Both the position numbers and the translations under genes were made by a program. A stretch of DNA of 64,000 nucleotides from Pseudarthrobacter enclensis. Lineage in GTDB: Bacteria > Actinomycetota > Actinomycetes > Actinomycetales > Micrococcaceae. This document shows, piece by piece, positions 6,832-15,135 of the stretch (its first letter is position 1; each line of letters begins with the position of its first letter). The stretch is from NCBI RefSeq assembly GCF_030811655.1, contig NZ_JAUSRE010000002.1:248001-312000 (forward strand). Direction: 5' to 3'. The notes under the pieces are model-generated. The model saw nothing but the letters and a program-made list of their open reading frames with translations. It was not told where the DNA came from and did no database searches.

Positions 6832-7536
6832 ATGTGCGGCAGATACGTAATGTCCAAGGCCACCGGCGACCTTCTGAGCTACTTTGATGCCAAGGAAGTC
6901 GAGGGTACCCCGCCCCCGCCCAGTTGGAATGTGGCCCCCACGGAGCCGGTTCCGATAGTGGCCGAGCGGCTGGACGAAGGCGCCATCGAGCGGCACCTGC
7001 TCGTGGCCCACTGGGGCCTGGTCCCGTCCTGGGCCAAGGACATCAAGATCGGCAACAAACTGATCAACGCCCGCAGCGAGAGCATTCTGGAGAAGCCCTC
7101 GTTCCGCAAGGCGGCCGTGAAAAGGCGCGCCATTCTTCCCGCTGACGGCTACTACGAGTGGCAGAAGACGGAGGACGGCAAGAAGATTCCCAACTACCTG
7201 TACTCCGAGAAGGAACCGGTGCTGGGCTTCGCAGGCCTGTACGAGTGGTGGGCCGACCCGTCCGTGCCCCAGGATGACCCGGGCAGGTGGCTTCTCAGCT
7301 GCACCATCCTGACCACCACCGCACAGGACGCGCTGGGGCACGTCCACGACAGGTCGCCGGTGATCATTCCCCGCGACCGCTTTGCTGACTGGCTGAACCC
7401 GGACCTGACGGACAAGAACGACATCCAGCACCTGCTGGACTCATTGCCCGAGCCCGTCCTGACGCCCCGGGTGGTCAGCACCAGGGTCAACAGCGTACGG
7501 AATGACGGGCCGGAACTGATCGAACCGGCCGAGTGA
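6832..7536 (+). CDS. SRAP-domain abasic-site processing protein (YedK/HMCES family)
   Basis: A 234-residue SRAP protein. The family forms a stable thiazolidine crosslink with abasic sites in single-stranded DNA and protects them from breakage. The key residues are present: Cys2 directly after the initiator Met (MCGRY), Asn33 in WNVAPT, Glu109 in ADGYYEW and His172 in HDRSP. Because Cys2 must be exposed by Met removal, the start at 6832 is fixed. CAGAAT ends six bases upstream, again suggesting a leaderless message. It stands alone. Confidence 0.93.
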   Translation: MCGRYVMSKATGDLLSYFDAKEVEGTPPPPSWNVAPTEPVPIVAERLDEGAIERHLLVAHWGLVPSWAKDIKIGNKLINARSESILEKPSFRKAAVKRRAILPADGYYEWQKTEDGKKIPNYLYSEKEPVLGFAGLYEWWADPSVPQDDPGRWLLSCTILTTTAQDALGHVHDRSPVIIPRDRFADWLNPDLTDKNDIQHLLDSLPEPVLTPRVVSTRVNSVRNDGPELIEPAE

Positions 7537-7575
7537 CACCGGGTTCCGGAGGCCGGATCCCTGCCAGCCGTGGCT

Positions 7576-7737
7576 TCAGGGCCAGTCGGCGCGGGTGAAG
7601 CGGATGGGGCTTCGCAGCGTCAGAAGGCAGTCCGAGGTCCACTCCGCCACGTTGTGGCCCTCCAGCGGGTCAGGCGCAGCAACCTGCTGGGCATCCGGGT
7701 TGGTGGTGTCCTGAAGACCTTCGGCCGAGCTTTTCAT
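7576..7737 (-). CDS. Small hypothetical protein
   Basis: A 53-residue reading frame, MKSSAEGLQDTTNPDAQQ... to ...RSPIRFTRADWP, with a good ribosome binding site (AGGGGGA, 3-4 nt before ATG 7737). No family recognised and no membrane segment. Codon choice is compatible with coding but the length makes this uncertain. It converges with the SRAP gene. Confidence 0.45.
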   Translation of the reverse strand: MKSSAEGLQDTTNPDAQQVAAPDPLEGHNVAEWTSDCLLTLRSPIRFTRADWP

Positions 7738-8072
7738 ATGTCCCCCTTGGCAAAACCTGTGTGCCAACCCTAGGGACCGCCTGAGGCGCAGGGAAGAGGG
7801 TTAATCCACTGGCGGGATAAACTTCGCAAATCTTGAGCAACGGCGCTGCTCTGGCCCACTGCCACCTTTCGATCTACCTTCCGGCACGCGGGAAAACAGT
7901 ACTGAAGAAGGTGGCGAGAGCGTCGGCCTTGCCCTGAATTTCGGGCCAGAGAGTGGCTGTTCGTGGAGCCGCAGAGCGTGATGGCGGGACCTCTGGGAAG
8001 AACGGCCAGCGCCGGGTAGGTTTCCTTGCCTCCTTTGCCAGGACCAACGCTAGGTGGGGCTCCGCCAGCCGG
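7738..8072. other. Intergenic region, no gene seen
   Basis: About 335 bases between the start of the 53-residue gene and the end of the large membrane protein gene, both on the minus strand. I see no convincing coding frame, RNA gene or strong hairpin; the promoter of the small gene should be in the left part. Confidence 0.5.
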
Positions 8073-9824
8073 CTAGGGGCGGAGGACCCGGCCAGGTGCC
8101 GGGCTGCCGCTAACGGCAGCGCTGCCGGCCGCCGCCAGCGGAATGACCTCCACCCGGGATCCAGGTCCCGCGAGCACCAGCACGTATTGCGCTGCGACCC
8201 CCTCCAAGGCAGCCGCAACCTGCGTGACGGCCTCCGCAACCCCCGGCAAAGGGGCGGACGACGGCGGAAGTCCGGGGCCGCCGTCGTCCGCCCTTAGCCA
8301 GGTGGTCACCTTGGCGCCCCCGGTGGCTTCCGTGATCCCGCGCGCGAAGGCCTCGGGGTTCACGATGCCGGCCGGATAACCACTGACCAGGGTGATCCGT
8401 TCGATGACCCTCTTGCGGATGGGGGCTGCGGCTGCGAGCAGGGCGCGGTCGTGCCGCCACAGGGCAAAGTGGTAGCCCGCCACCAGCCCCGCCGCCACCA
8501 GGAGGCCCAGCGGTGCGCGGACGCGGTCCAGCAGGCTGCCGCCGGAAACGTCGCCCAGCAGGTACTCGAAGAGCCGGTAGCCGATGACGAGCAGGGTAAT
8601 GAGCGCCACCACGGCACTGACGCCAAAGAATGCCACCAGGTAGACGCGGCGGCCCGGCGGAATGTCCCCGGCGGTCCGCGGCTGGTGGCGGGGCTTCCAC
8701 GCCAGCCACCAGACCGGTGCCCCCACCGCCAGTGAACTGAGGCCGCCAAGGAGCAGGGTCCGGGTGGCACCTCCGGCCAGCGGGGAGACAGCGGCCGCCA
8801 GCAGCGCATTCACCACCACCCCTACACCGGAGGCCGCTGCGGCCAGTGCCGCCGCGGACGTGACCAGGAGGCTGGCACGCCGGGTCCGGGTGGAGCGGTG
8901 GACGGAGGCGGTGCGGTGGAAGCGCCACACCAGTGCCCCGATGGCCACGGCGGCGATGGCCGGGGCGAGTGGCTCCAGCAGGTCGTTGATGGGGGCGCTG
9001 CGGTCGAATGCCAGCCGCAGGAGGACAAACAGGATCACGCCCAGCCCTCCCAGGGCGGTGATGCCGGCCATGAAGACGCCCACGCCAATGATCGTTACGT
9101 CCACCAGTCCGGTCTGGAACCTGCGGCCGCCCTCCCGGAACCAGTGCCACCACCACACCACCGCTCCGCCGGCCGCCCAGATGAGGGACCTGATGACGTC
9201 GAACCACCAGGGTTCAAAGGCGGCCGTTGCCGTAAAACCGCGGATCGCAATGTCCAGGAGGACGCTCAGTGCGGCGATGGCAGCGCCGGCGCCCAGCAGC
9301 AGCCCAAAGACGGAGCCGATGACGGCCCTCACGTCCTCGAGGTGCGATGACGGCTTGCGGGGGTGCTTCCACATCCACCGGTGCCACCACCAGATCGCCG
9401 CCCAGACTATTCCGTTGGCCAGTGGGGACGGCCACTGGCTTTCCTGCGTGCCAATGAAAGAGGAGGCAAGATCCAGGAGCGACGTGGTGGCGATGATGAG
9501 CGAGACCGCGTACATTCCGGTCAGGTAGAGGCCCCAGCCTGGCGCCCTGCGCTCTGCCTCGTCGTCAAGCCGCCGCCAAACGAACCACCACAGCAGCAAC
9601 GCCAGCGGGCCGCCGATCAGGGTGAAGGCCAGCGACAGGGCCAGTCCGGCGACGTCGCCGGAGACCAGCGTGGACGTGGTGCGGAAGAGGCGCTCCAGCA
9701 GGCCGCTGAGTCCCGACGCTGCGATCACCACCAGGGCAAACAGCAGGACATACAGGATCAAGCGGCGGAGGGTTGCCAGTCCGCCGGCCGGGGCGGGGGC
9801 TGTGGTGGCTGCGGGGGAGCTCAT
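8073..9824 (-). CDS. Polytopic membrane protein, DUF5671-like repeats
   Basis: A 583-residue protein with about twelve hydrophobic segments arranged as repeated blocks ending in WWxxW/WHR motifs (LLWWFVWRRL, AAIWWWHRWMWKH, VVWWWHWFREG, VWWLAWKPRH), as in DUF5671 proteins. The last 100 residues are soluble. Function unknown. The start ATG 9824 overlaps the stop of the upstream gene (ATGA), so the two are coupled. A perfect hairpin of the shared terminator family lies inside the gene (8252-8293) and codes in frame for about residues 511-525; the reading frame continues through it for another 60 residues of plausible protein. Confidence 0.75.
   Translation of the reverse strand: MSSPAATTAPAPAGGLATLRRLILYVLLFALVVIAASGLSGLLERLFRTTSTLVSGDVAGLALSLAFTLIGGPLALLLWWFVWRRLDDEAERRAPGWGLYLTGMYAVSLIIATTSLLDLASSFIGTQESQWPSPLANGIVWAAIWWWHRWMWKHPRKPSSHLEDVRAVIGSVFGLLLGAGAAIAALSVLLDIAIRGFTATAAFEPWWFDVIRSLIWAAGGAVVWWWHWFREGGRRFQTGLVDVTIIGVGVFMAGITALGGLGVILFVLLRLAFDRSAPINDLLEPLAPAIAAVAIGALVWRFHRTASVHRSTRTRRASLLVTSAAALAAAASGVGVVVNALLAAAVSPLAGGATRTLLLGGLSSLAVGAPVWWLAWKPRHQPRTAGDIPPGRRVYLVAFFGVSAVVALITLLVIGYRLFEYLLGDVSGGSLLDRVRAPLGLLVAAGLVAGYHFALWRHDRALLAAAAPIRKRVIERITLVSGYPAGIVNPEAFARGITEATGGAKVTTWLRADDGGPGLPPSSAPLPGVAEAVTQVAAALEGVAAQYVLVLAGPGSRVEVIPLAAAGSAAVSGSPAPGRVLRP
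8252..8293. repeat. Shared-core hairpin inside a coding region
   Basis: GGGCGGACGACGGCGG (8252-8267) and its exact complement (8278-8293) with a 10-base loop. The arm sequence matches the intergenic terminators at 27100 and 36169 for 15-16 bases. Read on the minus strand it encodes RADDGGPGLPPSSAP without breaking the frame. Confidence 0.85.
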
Positions 9825-10297
9825 TGCTTCACCGGCGCTACGGCGCAGGCCACCAGCGGGTAGGGCGGCTGGTCGATCATCCATTTCCCATTAACTTTGA
9901 GGAGCGAGAAGGCGTCTTCTGTCTCGTACTCGGACGGGCCGAACGGTCCGCCCTGGGACGAATGCACGATCGAAACCCTCACGGTGGCTGAATCGGTGCG
10001 TTCCGTCGTCGAAACCAGGACCACGCGGGCTGGCCTCGGCTCGCCCGGGTAGTTCCCACTGCACCGGCTCCTGGCACCCTCGGTGAGGTAGGACCCGGCG
10101 GCGGTCAGGTCGCCGTCGATCACTGCTTTGCTGTACCGCTGGACCACGCCGGCGGGGCTTGACTCATCCAGCGGGGCAGGCCCGCCCCGGGTGAAGACCA
10201 CTGCCAGGGCCACCACCACCAGCACCACCACCACGCCCACCAGAGCGAGCAGGATTCTGTCGGGTCTTCGGCGGTCCGCCGCCGTGGTGTCGTCCAT
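9821..10297 (-). CDS. Membrane-anchored protein with NTF2-like extracellular domain
   Basis: A 158-residue protein with a short basic N terminus (DRRRPDR), one membrane helix (about 17-38) and an outside domain that starts ESSPAGVVQRYSKAVIDGD and ends VNGKWMIDQPPYP. The outside part has the pattern of NTF2/Mce-associated-like domains. Function unknown. ATG 10297 is six bases after CATACT and lacks a ribosome binding site, so it is probably leaderless; an alternative ATG lies 18 bases upstream. It is the first gene of a two-gene operon with the large membrane protein. Confidence 0.65.
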   Translation of the reverse strand: MDDTTAADRRRPDRILLALVGVVVVLVVVALAVVFTRGGPAPLDESSPAGVVQRYSKAVIDGDLTAAGSYLTEGARSRCSGNYPGEPRPARVVLVSTTERTDSATVRVSIVHSSQGGPFGPSEYETEDAFSLLKVNGKWMIDQPPYPLVACAVAPVKQ

Positions 10298-10621
10298 GGG
10301 GGAAGTATGGGGCATGCAGGGGGTGTTCGCCCGTGTCTTTTGGCCCGTATGTGGGAAGGCCGGGGACTGCACACGGAAATTCGCAAGGTACAGCGCCACC
10401 CGCAGAGACGACGCGCGTTGCTGAAAAAAGCAACCTCGTTGCTTCAAACGCAACTACTTCGTGCCGTTCGATGGATGCTGCCCGGTCGCTGCCATGAGCC
10501 CTTCTGTTGGAAATAGCGCTGTAGAGCGTTTCGGAAAACTCTTGACTGTGTTGCGCGTCACGGCCTATCTTGAAACAACCACGTTGCAAGCAGTGCAACT
10601 CCAACTTTTATTGGTGGTTTC
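10298..10621. promoter_or_regulatory. Divergent regulatory region with GTTGC/GCAAC operator array
   Basis: Promoter for the transporter gene: -35 TTGACT (10542-10547), 18-bp spacer, -10 TATCTT (10566-10571). Three inverted repeats of one half-site are visible: GTTGC-N8-GCAAC (10417-10434), GTTGC-N7-GCAAC (10438-10454) and GTTGCA-N5-TGCAAC (10583-10599), plus a lone GTTGC at 10550-10554. The last full site lies just downstream of the expected transcription start. The IclR-family regulator encoded at 13409 is the obvious candidate binder. Confidence 0.65.
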
Positions 10622-11992
10622 ATGAGTACCGAACAAAACTCACCCGGGGCAGGAGTGGTTGCCGCTGACGCCAACCCTTCGGGCCGGGCAGGCCAGGGCA
10701 CGGACAGCGCTGTGGCCAGCAAAGACCTACGACGCCGGGTGGTCACTGCCAGCTTCATCGGCAACTTCGTCGAATGGTTCGATTACGCGGTGTACGGCTA
10801 CCTGGCCGCAGTCATTTCCTCAGTCTTCTTCCCCGAAGCGGACCGTCAGACCGCGCTGCTGGCTACCTTCGCCGTCTTTGCCATCTCGTTCTTCGTCCGT
10901 CCCCTGGGCGGCTTCTTCTGGGGCCATATCGGCGACAAGCTGGGCCGGCGCAAGGCCCTGTCCCTGTCAATCGTCATCATGTCCGTCTCCACGTTCTGCA
11001 TCGCCCTCATTCCCGGCTACGGAACCATCGGCATGCTGGCCCCGGTCCTCTTGCTCTTGGTCCGCGTGGTCCAGGGCTTCTCCGCGGCAGGGGAGTACGC
11101 CGGGGCCTCTGCCTTCCTGGTGGAATACGCGCCGGCCAACCGCCGCGGCCTCTACGCCGCCGTCGTTCCTGCCAGCACTGCTGCCGGCCTGCTCCTTGGC
11201 TCACTGATCGCGGCACTCCTCAGCTCGGTGCTCAGCACGGACCAGCTGCACGAGTGGGGCTGGCGGCTGCCGTTCCTCCTGGCTGCTCCCATGGGCCTGA
11301 TCGGCCGCTACATCCGTACCAAGCTCGAAGACACCCCGGCCTTCCGCGCACTCGCTGAGCAGGAAGAGTCCGCCCCCAAAGCGCCGGCGCTGGACATGTT
11401 CCGGACCTACCGGAAGCAGCTCATCATCGCCTGCGGGGCGGTGCTGCTCAACGCCGTCGGCTTCTACGTCATCCTCAGCTTCATGACCACCTACCTGTCC
11501 GAGGAACTGGGCTTTGGGCCCACCGAGTCCTTCCTCGCCACCACCATCGCCCTGGCCAGCTACATCGGCTTCATCTTCCTGACCGGCATCGCATCCGACC
11601 GCTTCGGCCGCAAGCGGATGCTGATCACCGCGTCAGTGCTGTTCATGCTCCTGACAGTCCCGGCGTTCATGCTGCTGGACACCGGCAACTTCCTGGTGAT
11701 TGTCCTGGTCCAGATCCTGCTGGGCGGCATGCTCACCCTCAACGACGGCACGCTGCCCAGCTTCCTGGCCGAACTGTTCCCCACCAAGGTCCGGTACAGC
11801 GGCTTTGCCGTCAGCTTCAACCTCTCCAACGCGCTGTTCGGCGGGACCGCGCCGTTCATGGCCACCCTGCTCATCGGCATGACCCAGAGCAAGCTGGCCC
11901 CCGGCTGGTACCTCGTCGCCGCCTCCGCTGTCTCCCTGATGGCCGTGCTGTTTGCCGCCGAAACCTCGCGGAAGCCACTCAGGCACCTCTGA
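10622..11992 (+). CDS. MFS transporter, metabolite:H+ symporter (MHS/ProP) family
   Basis: A 456-residue, 12-helix symporter of the ProP/ShiA group. Diagnostic motifs: GNFVEWFDYAVYGYLA at the start of helix 1, GDKLGRRKAL in the loop after helix 2, and VQGFSAAGEYAGAS. Family members import betaines, citrate, shikimate and similar polar solutes with protons. Directly before the creatinase gene and behind a regulated promoter, it most likely imports creatine or a related compound (inference from context). ATG 10622 follows GGTGG. An 86-nt gap separates it from the creatinase gene. Confidence 0.88.
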   Translation: MSTEQNSPGAGVVAADANPSGRAGQGTDSAVASKDLRRRVVTASFIGNFVEWFDYAVYGYLAAVISSVFFPEADRQTALLATFAVFAISFFVRPLGGFFWGHIGDKLGRRKALSLSIVIMSVSTFCIALIPGYGTIGMLAPVLLLLVRVVQGFSAAGEYAGASAFLVEYAPANRRGLYAAVVPASTAAGLLLGSLIAALLSSVLSTDQLHEWGWRLPFLLAAPMGLIGRYIRTKLEDTPAFRALAEQEESAPKAPALDMFRTYRKQLIIACGAVLLNAVGFYVILSFMTTYLSEELGFGPTESFLATTIALASYIGFIFLTGIASDRFGRKRMLITASVLFMLLTVPAFMLLDTGNFLVIVLVQILLGGMLTLNDGTLPSFLAELFPTKVRYSGFAVSFNLSNALFGGTAPFMATLLIGMTQSKLAPGWYLVAASAVSLMAVLFAAETSRKPLRHL

Positions 11993-12078
11993 CCAAGGGG
12001 TCTCCACAAGCCAACCTCACTACGCAAACCAACACCGGCTGCACAACAGCAGCCGGCACCCATTAGAAAGGCACACCC

Positions 12079-13335
12079 GTGACCATCACCGCTGACAACG
12101 CGTCCTCCATCGCCGAACTCGAGCGCCTCAAGGTCCTCCACATCGGCTCCAAGGGCAAGCTGACGTTCTCCGACGCGGAGTTCGAGCGCCGCCTGGGCGG
12201 CCTGCGCCGGATCATGGCCGCAAAGGACCTGGACGCCGTCATCCTCACCAGCTACCACGGCATCAAGTACTACTCCGACTTCCTCTACACCACGTTCGGC
12301 CGGAACTACGCCCTGGTGGTCACCGCCGACGACTCGGTCACGGTCACCGCCAACATCGACGCCGGCATGCCGTGGCGCACCTCCTACGGCGAGAACATCG
12401 TGTACACCGACTGGCGCCGCGACAACTTCTACTTTGGCCTGCAGGAGGCCCTGCGCCAGCGCGGGGTCAGGGCCAACCGGATCGGCGTCGAGGACGACTT
12501 CCTCCCCGGCCTGACCCGCGAGAAGATCTCCGCAGCCTTCCCGGGCGCCCAGCTGCTCGACGTATCGCAGGATGCCATGCGCCAGCGCATGATCAAGTCT
12601 GCCGAGGAAATCGAGGTCATCAAGCACGGCGCCCGCATCGGCGACCTGGGCGGCGAAGCCATCCGCAACGCGATCCGTGAGGGCATCAGCGAATACGAAG
12701 TGGCCCTGATCGGCACCGAGGCGATGGTGCACGAGATCGCCAGGACGTTCCCCCACCGCGAAGTCCGCGACACCTGGGTGTGGTTCCAGTCCGGCATCAA
12801 CACCGACGGCGCCCACAACTGGGCCACCACCCGCAAGCTGCAGCAGGGCGACATCCTCTCCCTGAACTGCTTCCCCATGACCTCCGGCTACTACACGGCC
12901 CTGGAGCGCACCCTCTTCCTGGGCCAGCCGGACGAGCGTTCGCTGGAACTGTGGAACATCAACGTCGAGGTGCACCGCCGCGGCCTGGAACTTATCAAGC
13001 CCGGTGCCGTCTGCAAGGACATCGCCGCCGAGCTCAACGAGATCTACATCAGCCACGGCCTCCTGGCAAACCGCACCTTCGGTTACGGCCACTCCTTCGG
13101 CGTCCTCAGCCACTACTACGGCCGCGAAGCCGGGCTGGAACTGCGCGAGGACATCGACACCGTCCTTGAGCCCGGCATGGTGGTCTCCATGGAACCCATG
13201 ATTACCGTTGCCGACGGCCTGCCCGGCGCCGGCGGCTACCGCGAGCACGACATCCTGGTCATCGGCGAGGACAACTCGGTGGAGAACATCACCAAGTTCC
13301 CGTTCGGCCCCGAGCACAACATCATCGAGGCATAA
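12079..13335 (+). CDS. Creatinase (creatine amidinohydrolase)
   Basis: A 418-residue pita-bread-fold enzyme that hydrolyses creatine to sarcosine and urea. It matches the creatinase branch of the M24 family along its whole length: SYHGIKYYSDFLYTTFGR (58-75), NIVYTDWRRDN, WFQSGINTDGAHNWATTRK with the catalytic His246, ILSLNCFPM, TFGYGHSFG and EPGMVVSMEPM. The metal ligands of true methionine or proline aminopeptidases are absent, as in creatinases. GTG 12079 follows AGAAAGG. Between a transporter and an IclR gene on the same strand it forms a creatine uptake and cleavage unit; sarcosine oxidase and urease are not in the window. Confidence 0.9.
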   Translation: MTITADNASSIAELERLKVLHIGSKGKLTFSDAEFERRLGGLRRIMAAKDLDAVILTSYHGIKYYSDFLYTTFGRNYALVVTADDSVTVTANIDAGMPWRTSYGENIVYTDWRRDNFYFGLQEALRQRGVRANRIGVEDDFLPGLTREKISAAFPGAQLLDVSQDAMRQRMIKSAEEIEVIKHGARIGDLGGEAIRNAIREGISEYEVALIGTEAMVHEIARTFPHREVRDTWVWFQSGINTDGAHNWATTRKLQQGDILSLNCFPMTSGYYTALERTLFLGQPDERSLELWNINVEVHRRGLELIKPGAVCKDIAAELNEIYISHGLLANRTFGYGHSFGVLSHYYGREAGLELREDIDTVLEPGMVVSMEPMITVADGLPGAGGYREHDILVIGEDNSVENITKFPFGPEHNIIEA

Positions 13336-13351
13336 GCAACTGAACAGCCGG

Positions 13352-13378
13352 GGCGGCGCCGTGGACAACGGCGCCGCC
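13352..13378 (+). terminator. Hairpin after creatinase gene
   Basis: Eleven-bp stem GGCGGCGCCGT (13352-13362) with ACGGCGCCGCC (13368-13378), 5-base loop, followed by TTCGG. Probably an intrinsic or partial terminator between creatinase and the IclR gene. Confidence 0.6.
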
Positions 13379-13386
13379 TTCGGCGT

Positions 13387-13402
13387 CTATCGCAGACGAT
13401 AG
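13387..13402. promoter_or_regulatory. Inverted repeat before IclR gene
   Basis: CTATCG-CAGA-CGATAG (13387-13402) lies seven bases before the start of the IclR gene. It could be an operator for autoregulation; its sequence differs from the GTTGC/GCAAC sites before the transporter. Confidence 0.4.
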
Positions 13403-13408
13403 GGAAAG

Positions 13409-14245
13409 ATGGTGTCCACCATGACTCCTGCAAAGACCTCCGACAGCAACGGCAACGGATCCGGCACCAACGGCGGGCAGGACGCGAAAGGCGCCTCCGT
13501 CGTCGTCAACGCCATCGCCGTCCTGCGCACCTTCACCGCGGACGAACCCTTGCTGGGGGTCACGGAAATCGCCAATCGCGTGGGCATGCACAAGAGCAGC
13601 GTCTCCCGGATCCTGGCAACCTTCGAGCAGGAAAACCTGGTGGAGCGGGACCCGGAAACCAAGCGGTTCCGCCTGGGCCTGGGACTCATCGCCGTCGCCG
13701 GACCGCTGCTGGCGGAGATGGAGGAACGCCGGGTGGCGTACCCCGTGCTGCGGCAATTGACCGAGCAGACGGGGGAAACCAGCGCCCTCATGCTGTGGAA
13801 CGGGGACGAAGCCATCTGCGTGGAGCAGATCGCCAGCCACCACCAGATCAAGCACACCACGCCGCTGGGCGCCCGCTACCGGGACGCCATGAGCGCCTCC
13901 GTCCAGGTGTTCCTGTCCACGCTGCCGGCCGAGCGGGTGCGCGAATTGCTGCGGAGCGGGACCATCACCTTCCCGGGACTGGACGACGCCGGACTGGCGG
14001 CTTACGAAGCCCGGCTCCAGGATGTTGCGCAGCGGGGATGGGCGGGGAACTACGGCGAATCGTCCATGGACGAGGTGGGCGTCGCCGCACCCGTCCGCGA
14101 CCACCGCGGTGACGTAGTGGCCGCCGTCCTCATTCCGGCGCCCCGATTCCGGGTGTCCAGGGAACAGTTCGAGAGCCTGGGCGACGCCTGCGTGGCCGCC
14201 GCCGCCAAGGTGACCACCCGGCTCGGTGGCAGGCCGGCAAACTGA
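13409..14245 (+). CDS. IclR-family transcriptional regulator
   Basis: A 278-residue regulator. Residues about 28-95 are the winged-helix domain (VVVNAIAVLRTFTADEP, VTEIANRVGMHKSSVSRILATFE); residues 100-275 are the IclR effector-binding domain, ending FESLGDACVAAAAKVTTRLGG. The Ser/Asn/Gly-rich first 25 residues are probably disordered. It follows the creatinase gene on the same strand and is the likely controller of creatine uptake and cleavage. Three starts are possible (ATG 13409, GTG 13412, ATG 13421); AGGG at 13401-13404 would best serve GTG 13412. Confidence 0.88.
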   Translation: MVSTMTPAKTSDSNGNGSGTNGGQDAKGASVVVNAIAVLRTFTADEPLLGVTEIANRVGMHKSSVSRILATFEQENLVERDPETKRFRLGLGLIAVAGPLLAEMEERRVAYPVLRQLTEQTGETSALMLWNGDEAICVEQIASHHQIKHTTPLGARYRDAMSASVQVFLSTLPAERVRELLRSGTITFPGLDDAGLAAYEARLQDVAQRGWAGNYGESSMDEVGVAAPVRDHRGDVVAAVLIPAPRFRVSREQFESLGDACVAAAAKVTTRLGGRPAN

Positions 14246-14285
14246 CGCTCGAAGGCCAAGGCTTTCCCCGCTCCATGGGGGCTGG

Positions 14286-15005
14286 TCAGCGTAGCGCTTG
14301 TTCAATCATGAGCACCGCGAGGAAGCCGATGTAGAAAGCGCTTGAGCCGACGGCGGTTTCACCCTGGGCGTGCGCCTCGACGAGGAGCTCTTCCGTGGCC
14401 AGGTACATGAACGCCACGGCCCCAAAAGCCAGCACTGCGGCCAGTATTACCGGCGTGGCCCCGGCGAGCAGCCACAGGCCAAGGAATGTGCCGGCGACGG
14501 TGAGGAGCGACAGGAGTACGGGGACCGCAATAACCACTGCGCTCCGGGCTTCCGTACCGAGGGCCCCTGCCAACGACAAGCCGACAAAGAGGTACTCGAT
14601 GGCCAGGGCAATCGACAGCAGCACCCCGGTATGGCCGCCGGCGGTGAAGCCGGCCCCGAGGATGAGCCCGTCGATAAAGAAGTCAACGGCTGTCGCGCCG
14701 ATCATCCCCCATGGAAGGCCGGAGGCCTGCCGGGCCCCGGTCCGTCTTTCAAGACGTCCAGTGAGGGCGCGCATGCCGAACATCACGGCAATGCCGGCGG
14801 CGAAACCGACGATTGAGACCAGTCCGCTTTCGCGCACCACGTCCGGCAGCAGTTCCAGGGCTGCGGCCGCGATGACCACACCGGCCGCGAAATGCTGCAG
14901 TCCGCTGGTGGCCCGCGGCCCCGGAGCGCGCAGGGTGGCTGATATGCCGGCCGCGCCCGCAGCAAGTACCGGGACAAGGGTTAGAACCAGTTCCACAGAC
15001 TGCAC
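14286..15005 (-). CDS. ZIP-family divalent metal transporter
   Basis: A 239-residue membrane protein of about eight helices. The ZIP signature is clear: FAAGVVIAAAALELLPDVV in helix 2 and a helix 4-5 region VDFFIDGLILGAGF ... LSIALAIEYLFVGLSLA that carries the polar metal-site residues, although the usual HxxxE is replaced by DFFID and AIEYLF. It imports or exports zinc or another divalent ion. GTG 15005 was chosen because GGGTGGA lies upstream; ATG 15047, 42 bases earlier, is an alternative. It is divergent from the HesB-like gene. Confidence 0.8.
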   Translation of the reverse strand: MQSVELVLTLVPVLAAGAAGISATLRAPGPRATSGLQHFAAGVVIAAAALELLPDVVRESGLVSIVGFAAGIAVMFGMRALTGRLERRTGARQASGLPWGMIGATAVDFFIDGLILGAGFTAGGHTGVLLSIALAIEYLFVGLSLAGALGTEARSAVVIAVPVLLSLLTVAGTFLGLWLLAGATPVILAAVLAFGAVAFMYLATEELLVEAHAQGETAVGSSAFYIGFLAVLMIEQALR

Positions 15006-15135
15006 AATTCCACCCGCCCCGTTCCATCCGTTTGCCCCCGCGCCCATCGTAGGACCCGCGCAGCGGGTTTCAGGCGCACGGCCGGCGGGGACCGTAATCC
15101 CCTTGGGGCCAACAATCCCTTGCGATAATGTTCGG

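Noticed and set aside
7874-8239. 121-codon minus-strand frame near the end of the DUF5671-like gene
   Set aside because: Arg/Trp/Pro-rich translation that overlaps the membrane-protein gene in another frame; no ribosome binding site or family.
11560-13368. 602-codon open frame on the minus strand opposite the MFS and creatinase genes
   Set aside because: It mirrors the codon bias of two well-recognised genes, has no family features and spans their boundary; a GC-bias shadow.
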